From Campylobacterales bacterium (GTDB lineage Bacteria > Campylobacterota > Campylobacteria > Campylobacterales > Sulfurimonadaceae), in contig JAPLGN010000054.1 in NCBI GenBank assembly GCA_026390135.1, forward strand, positions 52,539-116,538: DNA of 64,000 nucleotides, read 5' to 3'. The notes under the pieces were generated by a model. It had not been told where the DNA came from. It was given only the letters and a program-made list of their open reading frames with translations, and ran no database searches. Shown here piece by piece: positions 48,770 through 57,255 of this stretch (position 1 is the stretch's first letter; the number at the start of each line of letters is the position of its first letter). The position numbers and the translations under genes were made by a program.

Positions 48770-50820
48770 TGAACCGTTTTTCTCTCGCTTTATTATTAGC
48801 TCCTTTTTCTCTTTTGGCTACTGAGACGGGTACTGATCTTTTTAATAATCTCACTGATGATATGAGCAGTATTGCACAAATGGCAAAAGATCAACGGGCC
48901 AATATCGATTATCTTCCCTTCATAATGACGGTATTTGACGGTGAAGAACTTTCCAGGGCCGGTGCATCCTCACTTAAAGAAGCCCTCACCCTCGTCGCAG
49001 GAGTCAATATTTCCAGCGACAACCTCTCTTTATTCAATCCTGTCATTCGAGGTTCCAATCCTGTCTCCTATGGACAAAGCAAACTGATCGTTGACGGCGT
49101 CGAAGTTAATGATCTTTTTTTCGACGGTTATACTGCCTATCTTACAATGCCGATTGACATGATCAAACGGATTGAGATCGTTCGTGGACCTGGAAGTTAC
49201 AGTGACGGACATTCCGGCTATGCCGGATCCATCGTCGTAACGACCTATAAGGGGGAAGCTCCGGCTGATGGACTCAGCCGCTGGTTTGTTTCTGCAGGAA
49301 GCTATGGAACCCGTAAAATCGGGGCCTCGTATGCAATGAAGGATCATGATTTTGCTTTTTCAGCTGATATGTACACCGTTCATGATGACCTCTCTCTCTC
49401 CTACGGACAAGACGGTCTTAGTAATGGTATCCTAAGCTATGACTCTCTTCATATTAATAACCGACCTCTTTCCCGCTCTGGCGATGCCCCCTCATCCACC
49501 GATGCAACTATGGTTTCAGCATCGATATCCAAGGGAGATTTTTTTGCCGACGGTCGTCTCTCCACCTATCGACACGGATCAGAGGGTGGAATTAATTATG
49601 CCTTAGCCTCCGATGGGGATCACTATAACGTCGATCAATGGCAAGTTCGCGCTGGCGTGCACTATAATGCCGAAGATTTTTCCGGAACGTTTCAAGCGGC
49701 TATGGTTCAAGATAGCTTCACAAGCCATCAATTATTAGGCCCTATCGGGCTGGAATTGCCAAAACCCATAACATATTTACCAGCTGTCCCTTTTGATGAC
49801 GGTTTTTACGGCATACACGAAGCATTTATCCGAACCTATAAGGTTAATAATACCCTATCAGGAAATATATACGGCGGTGCCGCTACGTTCGGAATCAGTG
49901 GTTCATGGAGCAGCGTTAACTCAGAAAAAACAATCACTACCGACCGGGACACTGGAACGGGGATGACCGATTATTCGACTACTAGGCCTTTTATCAATCC
50001 CAATGGCTCTGTCAATAATCTAACGGGATACATGACCTATGAGCTAGCAATCTCTTCTTCTTTGGTCGGCTATGCCTCGCTGACCGTCGACCGGCGTAAC
50101 GGGTTAAGCCCACAAATCGATCCAAGAATTGCTACTGTCTACGTCATCGATCCCGCTAATCAGATCAAATTTTCAATCTCACGAGCCCACAGAAATCCGT
50201 CGTGGCAGGAAATGTTTACACAAAATAATGGAGCCCGTTCGGGGAATCCCGATCTACATCCCGAAATTGTCATGGCGTACGAAACCCAATACATCCATCA
50301 GTTTGAAACTGACCATACGCTATCCGTTAACCTATTCCGTCTCAATAACGACGATCAAATCTACCTACAAAACTATAAGTATGTTAACGGATCAAAAAGT
50401 ACGATTCAGGGTATCGAAGGGGAATGGCGAAAACGGTACGATGACACTTCCTTTTACGCAGCATATACTCATATTTGGGCGGAAGACGGCAATGGTGTGA
50501 CACTGGCAAATACACCCTCCGACACAGCGCGAGGATTTATCACTCAAACATTGAATGAAAACTGGTACGGGTCCTTAGCCGGACGATGGCAAAGTACAAC
50601 ACCAAGAGCATCCACTGATCCGCGTAACGATATGAAGGCTATCGGAATTATCGATACTTCTATCGGTTATAAACTTCCATATCTTAACAGCGAGGTTCAA
50701 TTTACTGTTAAAAATATCTTTGATGAAAAAGAACTCTATCCAAGCCCATCAAACACTTATGACGGGGACTATCCATCAACCGGACGTGCAATTATAGCCA
50801 CGGTAAGAGGGACATTTTGA
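48769..50820 (+). CDS. TonB-dependent outer-membrane receptor
   Basis: A signal peptide (RFSLALLLAPFSLLA) is followed by a plug domain (about 50-165): FIMTVFDGEELSRAGASSLK, NPVIRGSNPVSYGQSKLIVDG and IKRIEIVRGPGSYSDGHSGY. The 22-strand barrel continues to a C-terminal aromatic residue (ATVRGTF). NPSWQEMFTQNNGARSGNPD is the usual late barrel motif. The TonB box is not obvious. It lacks siderophore-uptake neighbours; instead a YfiR-like gene follows and a putative signal synthase gene precedes it, so a signalling or signal-uptake role is a fair idea. It overlaps both neighbours. Confidence 0.92.
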   Translation: MNRFSLALLLAPFSLLATETGTDLFNNLTDDMSSIAQMAKDQRANIDYLPFIMTVFDGEELSRAGASSLKEALTLVAGVNISSDNLSLFNPVIRGSNPVSYGQSKLIVDGVEVNDLFFDGYTAYLTMPIDMIKRIEIVRGPGSYSDGHSGYAGSIVVTTYKGEAPADGLSRWFVSAGSYGTRKIGASYAMKDHDFAFSADMYTVHDDLSLSYGQDGLSNGILSYDSLHINNRPLSRSGDAPSSTDATMVSASISKGDFFADGRLSTYRHGSEGGINYALASDGDHYNVDQWQVRAGVHYNAEDFSGTFQAAMVQDSFTSHQLLGPIGLELPKPITYLPAVPFDDGFYGIHEAFIRTYKVNNTLSGNIYGGAATFGISGSWSSVNSEKTITTDRDTGTGMTDYSTTRPFINPNGSVNNLTGYMTYELAISSSLVGYASLTVDRRNGLSPQIDPRIATVYVIDPANQIKFSISRAHRNPSWQEMFTQNNGARSGNPDLHPEIVMAYETQYIHQFETDHTLSVNLFRLNNDDQIYLQNYKYVNGSKSTIQGIEGEWRKRYDDTSFYAAYTHIWAEDGNGVTLANTPSDTARGFITQTLNENWYGSLAGRWQSTTPRASTDPRNDMKAIGIIDTSIGYKLPYLNSEVQFTVKNIFDEKELYPSPSNTYDGDYPSTGRAIIATVRGTF

Positions 50821-51350
50821 AACGAATTATTATATTCTTTGTGCTAAGCGTAACTGGATGGTGTGCATCGTATGATCCATTTTTATTGGATACACAACTC
50901 ACATTACTGCCTAAAATTGCAATGCTCAATAAAAATATTGCCCTTCCTCACAGTAAATCTCCGATTAAAATCTTGATCGCATATGAATCCGATGATGAGG
51001 ATACCGCCCTTATATGCAGCAAAATTTTGATAAACAAATTCAATAGAACGCTAAACGGTCATCCGATTGTGGTTACAATTCTGCCCTTCGATAAACTTGA
51101 CAGCTCGACTTCATATCACCTCATTTATGCGCTCAAGGCAAGTTTATCACAGCTCAAAAAAGTTCACAATACTGTTGGTTCATCCAGTACGATTACAGCA
51201 CTTTATGATGCAGACAAACTCACTGATGCAGGTATTTTACTCTCGATCCGGATGGAACGTGTTCCCGTTATTTTAATCAATGCCAAAGCACTGAGGGAAA
51301 ACAAAATCTCATTTCCCGATAGTCTACTCGAAATTGCAAGAATTATCTAA
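50817..51350 (+). CDS. YfiR-like periplasmic protein (DUF4154)
   Basis: A signal peptide (MKRIIIFFVLSVTGWCAS) is followed by about 160 residues. The C-terminal part fits the YfiR/DUF4154 pattern: ITALYDADKLTDAGILLSIR, then VPVILINAKALRENKI and FPDSLLEIARII, which matches the usual iN..al....i..S..LL.lA ending. YfiR proteins hold back a membrane cyclase (YfiN/TpbB) in the periplasm. TonB receptor plus YfiR-like gene is a known pairing. The start is a TTG that overlaps the receptor stop (TTGA). The divergent GGDEF/EAL protein is the obvious candidate target. The family match is weak at the N-terminus. Confidence 0.65.
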   Translation: MKRIIIFFVLSVTGWCASYDPFLLDTQLTLLPKIAMLNKNIALPHSKSPIKILIAYESDDEDTALICSKILINKFNRTLNGHPIVVTILPFDKLDSSTSYHLIYALKASLSQLKKVHNTVGSSSTITALYDADKLTDAGILLSIRMERVPVILINAKALRENKISFPDSLLEIARII

Positions 51351-51354
51351 ATTC

Positions 51355-52077
51355 TCAGCGAATCTCTTTTTGATTCATACGTGCCTGTAATGCATTGGAG
51401 ATATTCATCAATGCAAAGGTAACGATAAAAATCATAAGTCCTGGAAAAAAGCTTACCCACCAAGCAATATCGATCACCTCTTTTCCACTGCTTAGGATGC
51501 TTCCCCAGCTCATCTGCGGTGCGACAATACCTAGCCCCAAAAAGGAAAGTCCTGATTCGGCTAAAATTGCGCCCCCTACTCCAAACGTAAAGCTAATTAA
51601 TACAATTGGGGCAAGTAGAGGTGCGTAATATTTCATCATGATTTTAAGAGGATGAACATTAGCAATATGCAAAATTCGTATGTAGGGTTTTGCTAACACC
51701 CACGTTGAAGCATTTACATAACTAACTAAAGTGAGAAGTAAAAAAAGAGTTGGAAACGTTAAAAAGAGATCGACAATAACAATAAAAAGCTTATCATAGC
51801 CACCACGTAATAATGCAGCACTCACACCATAGAGCAAACCAATAAAAGTGGAAAATAATGCACTTCCAAAACCAATAATCAAAGAGACTTGACCACCCTC
51901 AATAAGTCGTGCGAGCATATCACGTCCCAGTCTATCCGTTCCAAACCAATGAAGCAGTGATGGGGGGAGTAAAATGGCATTTTTATCCAAACAGCTTGGA
52001 TCAATTCCATATACAAAAGAACCAAAAAAAGAAAAAAGGATAACTCCTATAAGCAAGATACTACTTGCAATAAACAT
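51355..52077 (-). CDS. DppC/OppC-type ABC transporter permease
   Basis: The inner-membrane permease has about six segments and the DppC pattern: HWFGTDRLGRDMLARLIEGG, then QVSLIIGFGSAL, and the EAA loop region around VHPLKIMMKYYAPLLAPIVL. The last part has AESGLSFLGLGIVAPQMSWG. The family takes up di- or oligopeptides or related solutes. At 240 residues it is shorter than the usual 280-300 at the N-terminus. Its partner permease, ATPases and binding protein are not in the window. It overlaps the flgK stop (TGATG), so it may be carried by the flagellar transcript. Confidence 0.88.
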   Translation of the reverse strand: MFIASSILLIGVILFSFFGSFVYGIDPSCLDKNAILLPPSLLHWFGTDRLGRDMLARLIEGGQVSLIIGFGSALFSTFIGLLYGVSAALLRGGYDKLFIVIVDLFLTFPTLFLLLTLVSYVNASTWVLAKPYIRILHIANVHPLKIMMKYYAPLLAPIVLISFTFGVGGAILAESGLSFLGLGIVAPQMSWGSILSSGKEVIDIAWWVSFFPGLMIFIVTFALMNISNALQARMNQKEIR

Positions 52078-53942
52078 CAGGCCTTGATCCCCAATAATGT
52101 TGTCATCATCTGATCGATTGTCGTAATTACTTTTGCTGCAGCACCATAAGATGTTTGGTAGCGAATGAGATTCGCCATCTCTTCATCGATGCCAACCTTA
52201 CCTATCGAATCATATTCTTGTTTAACCGCGTTCAATTGAGCTGTGATCGAATTGTTACTCAAGATTGCAGAGTTTGTTTTTGTTCCAACTTTACTCACAA
52301 GCGAATCAAAATAACTGTAAAGAGTTTCATTGGAAGATGCTGTACCATTATTAAAAGCAACCGAAGAAAACTGTAATCCAACCATATCTAAAGCTGTTTG
52401 ATTATCGCCATTGGCTGGAGATTTAAAAGCACGAAGTTGACTCGAATCATTCTTAATATCACTATTAAGCGTAATATTTTTAGCACTATTACCATCAAAA
52501 AAACGGCTTAAACCCGTGACGCCTGCAAAATTAGTCCCATTATCTTCAATCGAAAAGGTATATCCTTGAGATGCAAATCCACTATTAAGACCAATTTGTA
52601 AAGTATTATCTATATTGAATGATGGTGTAAGAATAGAATTAATATCATTCAGTGCGTTGTTATCAGCATTATCATCTTTATGGGCCTTAAGCTGCTCGAC
52701 AATACTATTACCAGTACCATCAGACAAAACATTTGCTCCGCCAGAATTATCCATAACTGTTGAAGAATTGATTGTTATTGGTCTTCGAGCAACTACATTG
52801 CCATCAATATCATAGACAACTACATTAAATGTACCTTCCTTGAAATTTTCACCTGTACTCAAAAGAGCCTCTTTATCTGAAAATCCCAACAAATTCGACT
52901 TCATGGATGAAGTCGAACTTTGCGCATAAAGGCTATTAGTTGATTCAATAAGGCCTTTGGAAAAAGTGTCCATATTATTAACGGTTTCTTGTAAAAAACC
53001 ATTTTCAAATTCGCCATTAGCCCCGATGTTAGAGCCACGAAGTTCTAACAGGGCACCAACTTTTCCACCTGTAATATTTTGGGAAAATGGAATTTTTACC
53101 CCATCTTGACGCTCATAATAAAGATCATTATAGCCATTTTTATTACCGGTACTTTCAATACCAATCGGATGAAAATTAGAACCATCAACGATATTAAAAC
53201 CACCAATTTGAATGGTATAGCTTCCGTTTCCTTCTGCAATACTACTGTTTACACCCGTATTACTTTGAATTTGACCTATCGTTACCTTGGATCCTACAAG
53301 CTTAGACATTGTCAACTCAAGCTGATTTCGTTGATCACGCAAATCATTGGCATTGTTCAATCCACCACTTTCTGCAACATTAATTGACTTATTCAACCCT
53401 GCTATTTGTTCAGCAATACGATTGACTTCATTAATATTCACTGCAACCTGATCATTGAGAGAAGATTGCAATCCCGTAATTTGTGTGCGGGTACTATTAA
53501 TATGCTGAGTCAAATTTTGCGCTTGTTGCGCTAAATCTACTTTTAATGAACTGTTACCAGGGTTATTGGCTAATGACTGCCAAGAGTTAAAATAATTTTG
53601 AAGATCATTTTTAATTCCTACTTTATCAATCTCGGGGAAATAGGTAGAAAGCTCTTGCAAATTCTTTGTCATTGCGTCAGAATAGTCTTTTGACTGGGAA
53701 GCTGAAGTATAACGATTAAAGACAAATTGATCAAAAATACGAGCGATTTCCGTAATTTGTGTTCCATTTCCACGCTGTCCCGGATCAATACTAATGGGTG
53801 TTGCGGCTGCTGTTACGACTCGCTGGCGAGTATAGCCTTCTGTCTCAGCATTTGCAATATTATGTCCTGTAGTATCAATCCCAATTTGTGCAGCATTGAG
53901 ACCACTGTATCCGATATGTAAAGCGTTAAAAATTGATCCCAT
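52077..53942 (-). CDS. flgK: flagellar hook-associated protein FlgK (HAP1)
   Basis: FlgK joins hook to filament. It begins MGSIFNALHIGYSGLNAAQI, with the rod/hook-protein N-terminal motif GHNIANAETEGYTRQRV, and the long helical region after it (about 70-215). The C-terminus, DEEMANLIRYQTSYGAAAKV and IDQMMTTLLGI, is the matching conserved end. A length of 621 residues is normal. It follows the FlgN-like gene by one base and is the last flagellar gene of the run. Confidence 0.96.
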   Translation of the reverse strand: MGSIFNALHIGYSGLNAAQIGIDTTGHNIANAETEGYTRQRVVTAAATPISIDPGQRGNGTQITEIARIFDQFVFNRYTSASQSKDYSDAMTKNLQELSTYFPEIDKVGIKNDLQNYFNSWQSLANNPGNSSLKVDLAQQAQNLTQHINSTRTQITGLQSSLNDQVAVNINEVNRIAEQIAGLNKSINVAESGGLNNANDLRDQRNQLELTMSKLVGSKVTIGQIQSNTGVNSSIAEGNGSYTIQIGGFNIVDGSNFHPIGIESTGNKNGYNDLYYERQDGVKIPFSQNITGGKVGALLELRGSNIGANGEFENGFLQETVNNMDTFSKGLIESTNSLYAQSSTSSMKSNLLGFSDKEALLSTGENFKEGTFNVVVYDIDGNVVARRPITINSSTVMDNSGGANVLSDGTGNSIVEQLKAHKDDNADNNALNDINSILTPSFNIDNTLQIGLNSGFASQGYTFSIEDNGTNFAGVTGLSRFFDGNSAKNITLNSDIKNDSSQLRAFKSPANGDNQTALDMVGLQFSSVAFNNGTASSNETLYSYFDSLVSKVGTKTNSAILSNNSITAQLNAVKQEYDSIGKVGIDEEMANLIRYQTSYGAAAKVITTIDQMMTTLLGIKA

Positions 53943-53943
53943 C

Positions 53944-54375
53944 TTATACTCTCAATTCCAAAAATGAAGCTTTATTAGAAACAACAGATTGATACCCTTG
54001 CATTTGCGTTGGAACAACTTTTTCGAGTAGTGAATTGTAAAATGCTCCCACACTTAAAACCATTTTTGCGTATTGTTGATTAACATCACGAAGACGCGAT
54101 AAATGTATTTTAAGGTTTTCAAGTTCTTGATGCTCTTGATCATCCAATAAATCATTCAATGCTTTTTCAGGTTGAGCATTCATAAGTTTAGAAATTTCAT
54201 GGTCTATCATTGCTTTTTTTTGTTCAAAACTTGTTATTTTTTCTTGCTTAATCGAAAGACGATCAAATTGGGGATTATGTTTTGCCTCTTTTATATCGTC
54301 AATGTCTTCAAGTGAAAGCGAGATTAACTTGTCAAGATCTTTGATAGCGTTTTGCAACTGGTAGGACAACATCAT
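53944..54375 (-). CDS. flgN: FlgN-like flagellar chaperone
   Basis: FlgN-type proteins protect FlgK and FlgL in the cytoplasm and hand them to FlhA. The 143-residue protein is all-helical and charged, with heptad-like stretches (LSLEDIDDIKEAKHNPQ, ELENLKIHLSRLRDVNQQYA). Sequence identity to FlgN is low, so the call rests mostly on size, helical content and position directly before flgK and after flgM, the same as Cj1465. Confidence 0.75.
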   Translation of the reverse strand: MMLSYQLQNAIKDLDKLISLSLEDIDDIKEAKHNPQFDRLSIKQEKITSFEQKKAMIDHEISKLMNAQPEKALNDLLDDQEHQELENLKIHLSRLRDVNQQYAKMVLSVGAFYNSLLEKVVPTQMQGYQSVVSNKASFLELRV

Positions 54376-54405
54376 AAACTCCTAAATGTGCACTTAATTA
54401 GTGCG

Positions 54406-54612
54406 TTACGTTAAGTCTTGAGCAATACGCTTAGCTAACGCTTGTATGTCGACACGATATTCACCATTTTCGATAGAAGCTTTTAGCTTATCTACTCGGC
54501 TTGTGTCACCTTGTTTTGCAACCGTTTGAGCTGACTTTTCCTGCTCTTTTGGTTTTAGTGAAGAATCTTGATATGCCCCTCTAATGAGAGAGCTGTTAAG
54601 GGTTGAAATCAT
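54406..54612 (-). CDS. flgM: anti-sigma-28 factor FlgM
   Basis: FlgM binds FliA until the hook is done and is then exported. At 68 residues it is small, as in Campylobacterota. The N-terminal half is disordered and rich in Lys, Glu and Gln, and the C-terminal sigma-binding half has RVDKLKASIENGEYRVDIQA and then ALAKRIAQDL, the family motif. AAGGAATCACA upstream of the ATG is a ribosome site. Order is flgJ-flgM-flgN-flgK as in Campylobacter. Confidence 0.92.
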   Translation of the reverse strand: MISTLNSSLIRGAYQDSSLKPKEQEKSAQTVAKQGDTSRVDKLKASIENGEYRVDIQALAKRIAQDLT

Positions 54613-54684
54613 TGTGATTCCTTATTATTTTGTTTAAAATCTTTATAGTACTAATATCGACCAAAAACAAAAAATATGTAATCT

Positions 54685-54972
54685 TTAATTACTTTTTACC
54701 CCTTTTTGACTCAAGCTATCGAACAACATCTGTGAAAAACCAAATCCGCCTGCACTCGCATTTGCAAGCTCATCTCGGTACATCGATTTAAAAATTTTAT
54801 CACCAGGGTCATTCGTTTTAAAAATATTTTTTTCATCTTTCATTGCTTCATCCAACATCATTTTTACGATGATGGATTCAAACTGATCGGTTTTTTCACG
54901 AAGTGCTTTATCACTCTCTTTAGAACCGATTTTAGGAAGCTCTTTATGCGTGTTAATTCCTGCCAGCTCCAT
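54685..54972 (-). CDS. flgJ: FlgJ-like rod-binding protein
   Basis: This protein corresponds to the N-terminal rod-binding domain of FlgJ: REKTDQFESIIVKMMLDEAM, then FKSMYRDELANASAGGFG and a hydrophobic helix FSQMLFDSL. The muramidase domain of the enterobacterial protein is absent, as is usual in this phylum. A stand-alone lytic enzyme must open the wall. It overlaps the flgI stop by one base and shares its promoter. Confidence 0.9.
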   Translation of the reverse strand: MELAGINTHKELPKIGSKESDKALREKTDQFESIIVKMMLDEAMKDEKNIFKTNDPGDKIFKSMYRDELANASAGGFGFSQMLFDSLSQKGVKSN

Positions 54973-56021
54973 TAGATAACCTCCAATTCACATGAGATTG
55001 CACCCGCACTTTTCATCGCTTGAAAAATAGAAATCATGGCTTTTGGAGATGCTCCTAGCTTTTGAAGAGAACGCGCAATGTTGGCAACTGTTGTGGTGCC
55101 ATTCTTAGTATACACTTCATTTTCATTCAAACCGATAGCCAAATTTTTATCCATAACCACGCTGCCATTTGGTTTACTGATGGTATCTTGTGAAAGAATT
55201 TTCACCGTAATATCACCTTGAGTGATGACAACCGGCTTGATTTCGATATCAACGCCCGCAATAATAGTTCCGGTACGCTCATTAATAATGATTTTTTGTT
55301 CTTGTGCATAATCAAGAGAAAGGCTCTCAACCTCTGCGATAAAAGCGACCATACTAATATCTTTAGGTCGCTTGAGCAAAATAGTACGTGAATCAATGGC
55401 ATTCGCAATTTCATTTTTAAATCGAGAATTAATACTTTTTTGAATGGAAAGTGAATTGGCAAAATTGGAAGTTTTTAGTGATAAAGTCACATTTTCTTGA
55501 TGCGCTAAATCTTGCGCAATCTCACGTTCAACTAAACCGCCAGCATACACCAGACCTGCTGTTGGATGAGATTCTGCTCCTGCACCTTTTTCATTTTTTC
55601 CGCCAATACTTACCGGCCCTTGAGCTAGAGCATAAATTTTTCCATCCACACCCTTAAGCGGCGTCATTAGAAGCGTCCCGCCTTCAAGCGATTTGGCATC
55701 ACCGATGGAGGATACCGTCACATCAAATGAATCACCTTGTCGTGCGAATGGGGCAAATTTGGCAGTTACAACAACGGCTGCAACGTTTTTGGATTTAATA
55801 TCAATAGGATTCATATCGATGTTCATGGCTTTAAGCATATTGGCAATGGATTGAAGGGTAAATTTTGAAGTGGTGCCATCACCTGTTTTTTTCAAACCGA
55901 CGACGAGAGAGTATCCAATGATTTGATTGTCACGAACTCCCACAACATTGGCTACTTCCCCAATGCGTGTTGCGTGCAGTGTGCTAAGTAATACTAAAAA
56001 AAGAGCTAATTTTTTCATCAA
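54972..56021 (-). CDS. flgI: flagellar P-ring protein FlgI
   Basis: FlgI is the periplasmic P-ring subunit. A signal peptide (MMKKLALFLVLLSTLHA) is followed by IGEVANVVGVRDNQIIGYSL and VGLKKTGDGTTSKFTLQS, the family N-terminus. Further motifs are NVAAVVVTAKFAPFARQGD, NERTGTIIAGVDIEIKPV and VANIARSLQKLGASPKAMIS near the end. Length 349 is normal. A sigma-54 promoter lies 25-41 bases upstream. Confidence 0.96.
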   Translation of the reverse strand: MMKKLALFLVLLSTLHATRIGEVANVVGVRDNQIIGYSLVVGLKKTGDGTTSKFTLQSIANMLKAMNIDMNPIDIKSKNVAAVVVTAKFAPFARQGDSFDVTVSSIGDAKSLEGGTLLMTPLKGVDGKIYALAQGPVSIGGKNEKGAGAESHPTAGLVYAGGLVEREIAQDLAHQENVTLSLKTSNFANSLSIQKSINSRFKNEIANAIDSRTILLKRPKDISMVAFIAEVESLSLDYAQEQKIIINERTGTIIAGVDIEIKPVVITQGDITVKILSQDTISKPNGSVVMDKNLAIGLNENEVYTKNGTTTVANIARSLQKLGASPKAMISIFQAMKSAGAISCELEVI

Positions 56022-56045
56022 AATCCTTTGAAACTATCAAAGAAT

Positions 56046-56062
56046 AAGCAAAAAATATTCCA
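56046..56062 (-). promoter_or_regulatory. sigma-54 (RpoN) promoter for flgI-flgJ
   Basis: On the minus strand TGGAATATTTTTTGCTTA has GG and GC with exactly ten bases between them, as in sigma-54 -24/-12 boxes. It lies about 25 bases before the flgI ATG. Hook-basal-body genes of Campylobacter and Helicobacter are RpoN-dependent. Confidence 0.75.
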
Positions 56063-56067
56063 TTTTT

Positions 56068-56655
56068 TTAAGCGTAATAGCTCAGTGTTGTTTTCCCAAA
56101 CTTTTTGACTTTAACAACCTTGAAGTCACCGATTATTTCAGGAAGTTCTAGGCCGGTCATGTGTTCAATAATAATCAAACGAACCGTATTTAAACTCAGT
56201 GAAGCAAGCATATCAAGAGTCTTATCGTAAATTGCTTCCATCCCCTCACGGATCGAAAATGGAGGGTCTACATAAATAAAGGCAGCTTCGCCAAGGGCTT
56301 CAAGCCTTTTTTTAACGCCTGAAATAGTCGCAAAACTGTTTCCTTCGACCACTTCACATGCCTTCGGATCGGTTTGCGCTATGTTTTCTCGTAATGCACG
56401 GAGTGCATCGCTGTCTTTTTCCATAAAAATAACTTTTTTAGCACCACGACTCAATGCTTCCAGTCCGATAGAACCGCTTCCTGAAAATACCTCAACAACG
56501 ATGGAATCAATAACATCAAACTGTATCGTATTAAAAAACGACTCTACTACAATCATCTTTGAACTGCGTGTGGTCTCTTTGGATGGAAGTTTTAAGGTTT
56601 TGCCTTTGTATTTTCCGGCAACTATTTTTTTGGTTAGACTTGTGTTATTTTTCAT
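56068..56655 (-). CDS. rsmD: 16S rRNA (guanine(966)-N2)-methyltransferase RsmD
   Basis: The methyltransferase acts on assembled 30S. VAGKYKGKTLKLPS is the N-terminal family motif. SAM motif I is VVEVFSGSGSIGLEALSRG, motif II VIFMEKDSDAL, and the catalytic motif IV appears as IYVDPPFSI (DPPF). Length 195 is standard. The gene overlaps the preceding hypothetical gene by 11 bases and ends 47 bases before flgI, as in Campylobacter. Confidence 0.94.
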   Translation of the reverse strand: MKNNTSLTKKIVAGKYKGKTLKLPSKETTRSSKMIVVESFFNTIQFDVIDSIVVEVFSGSGSIGLEALSRGAKKVIFMEKDSDALRALRENIAQTDPKACEVVEGNSFATISGVKKRLEALGEAAFIYVDPPFSIREGMEAIYDKTLDMLASLSLNTVRLIIIEHMTGLELPEIIGDFKVVKVKKFGKTTLSYYA

Positions 56656-57031
56656 AAAATGCCCGTACTGCTTTCAGAATATTTGCTTGATATTCACGTG
56701 TTAATTTTTCGATATGATGCTCAAGTATCTCAAATCCAACACGATCATCGATGGGTGCCTCCATCTCGGCCAAAGAAGCTTGAAGCGCATTTGGTATTCG
56801 AACTGCTTCGAGCTTGGTATGCAATGAGTCGAGTAATTGCGCTTTGGAAAAAGGCTTTATTAAATCGGTGTTAGCATCGGATGAAATAATAAACGTAGGA
56901 TATTCATCATCGCTGATATTTTTATCCCGTATGAGAATATCACAGTGACGTCTGGAACTCAGATGCCCGTCTAAAAAAAGTTCCAGTGAGCGTTGCATTA
57001 ATGGTGAATCACACTGTACCGCTACTTTCAT
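56645..57031 (-). CDS. conserved hypothetical protein next to rsmD (Cj1460 type position)
   Basis: I know no function. The protein begins MKVAVQCDSPLMQRSLELFL at an ATG with GGAAG upstream; the eight residues before it in the track are not supported. The middle has YPTFIISSDANTDLIKPFSK, which resembles a receiver-like or GAF-like beta-alpha unit, and the C-terminal 60 residues are a long charged helix (FEILEHHIEKLTREYQANI). It overlaps rsmD and is held at this place in relatives. DNA- or signal-related function is possible but not shown. Confidence 0.65.
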   Translation of the reverse strand: MKVAVQCDSPLMQRSLELFLDGHLSSRRHCDILIRDKNISDDEYPTFIISSDANTDLIKPFSKAQLLDSLHTKLEAVRIPNALQASLAEMEAPIDDRVGFEILEHHIEKLTREYQANILKAVRAFYEK

Positions 57032-57255
57032 TTGATAACTTCCTTCTAAAAACATTGATTATTCTCTATATTTTCGCATTTTAACATAGATTTGTTGTCA
57101 ACAAAGGTATCTTGCCTTTGACGAAAAATTTGATTGCTCCGTTTTGAGTCAAACCAAACTTGACTCATATCCATCAAAAACGTTGGGATTGAGATTTTTT
57201 TTGATAAACTAGCTCTGTAATAATTCTTTTAAAATTGTTATTCAAAAGAGACTTT

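Noticed and set aside
54613-54684. Sigma-28 promoter before flgM
   Set aside because: GTCGATAT resembles a -10 box, but the -35-like TAAAG lies too far away (about 18 bases of spacing instead of 11), so I do not call it.
57056-57255. RNA gene in the gap between the rsmD cluster and the YbgA-like gene
   Set aside because: No tRNA cloverleaf or strong hairpin seen; it fits a divergent promoter region.
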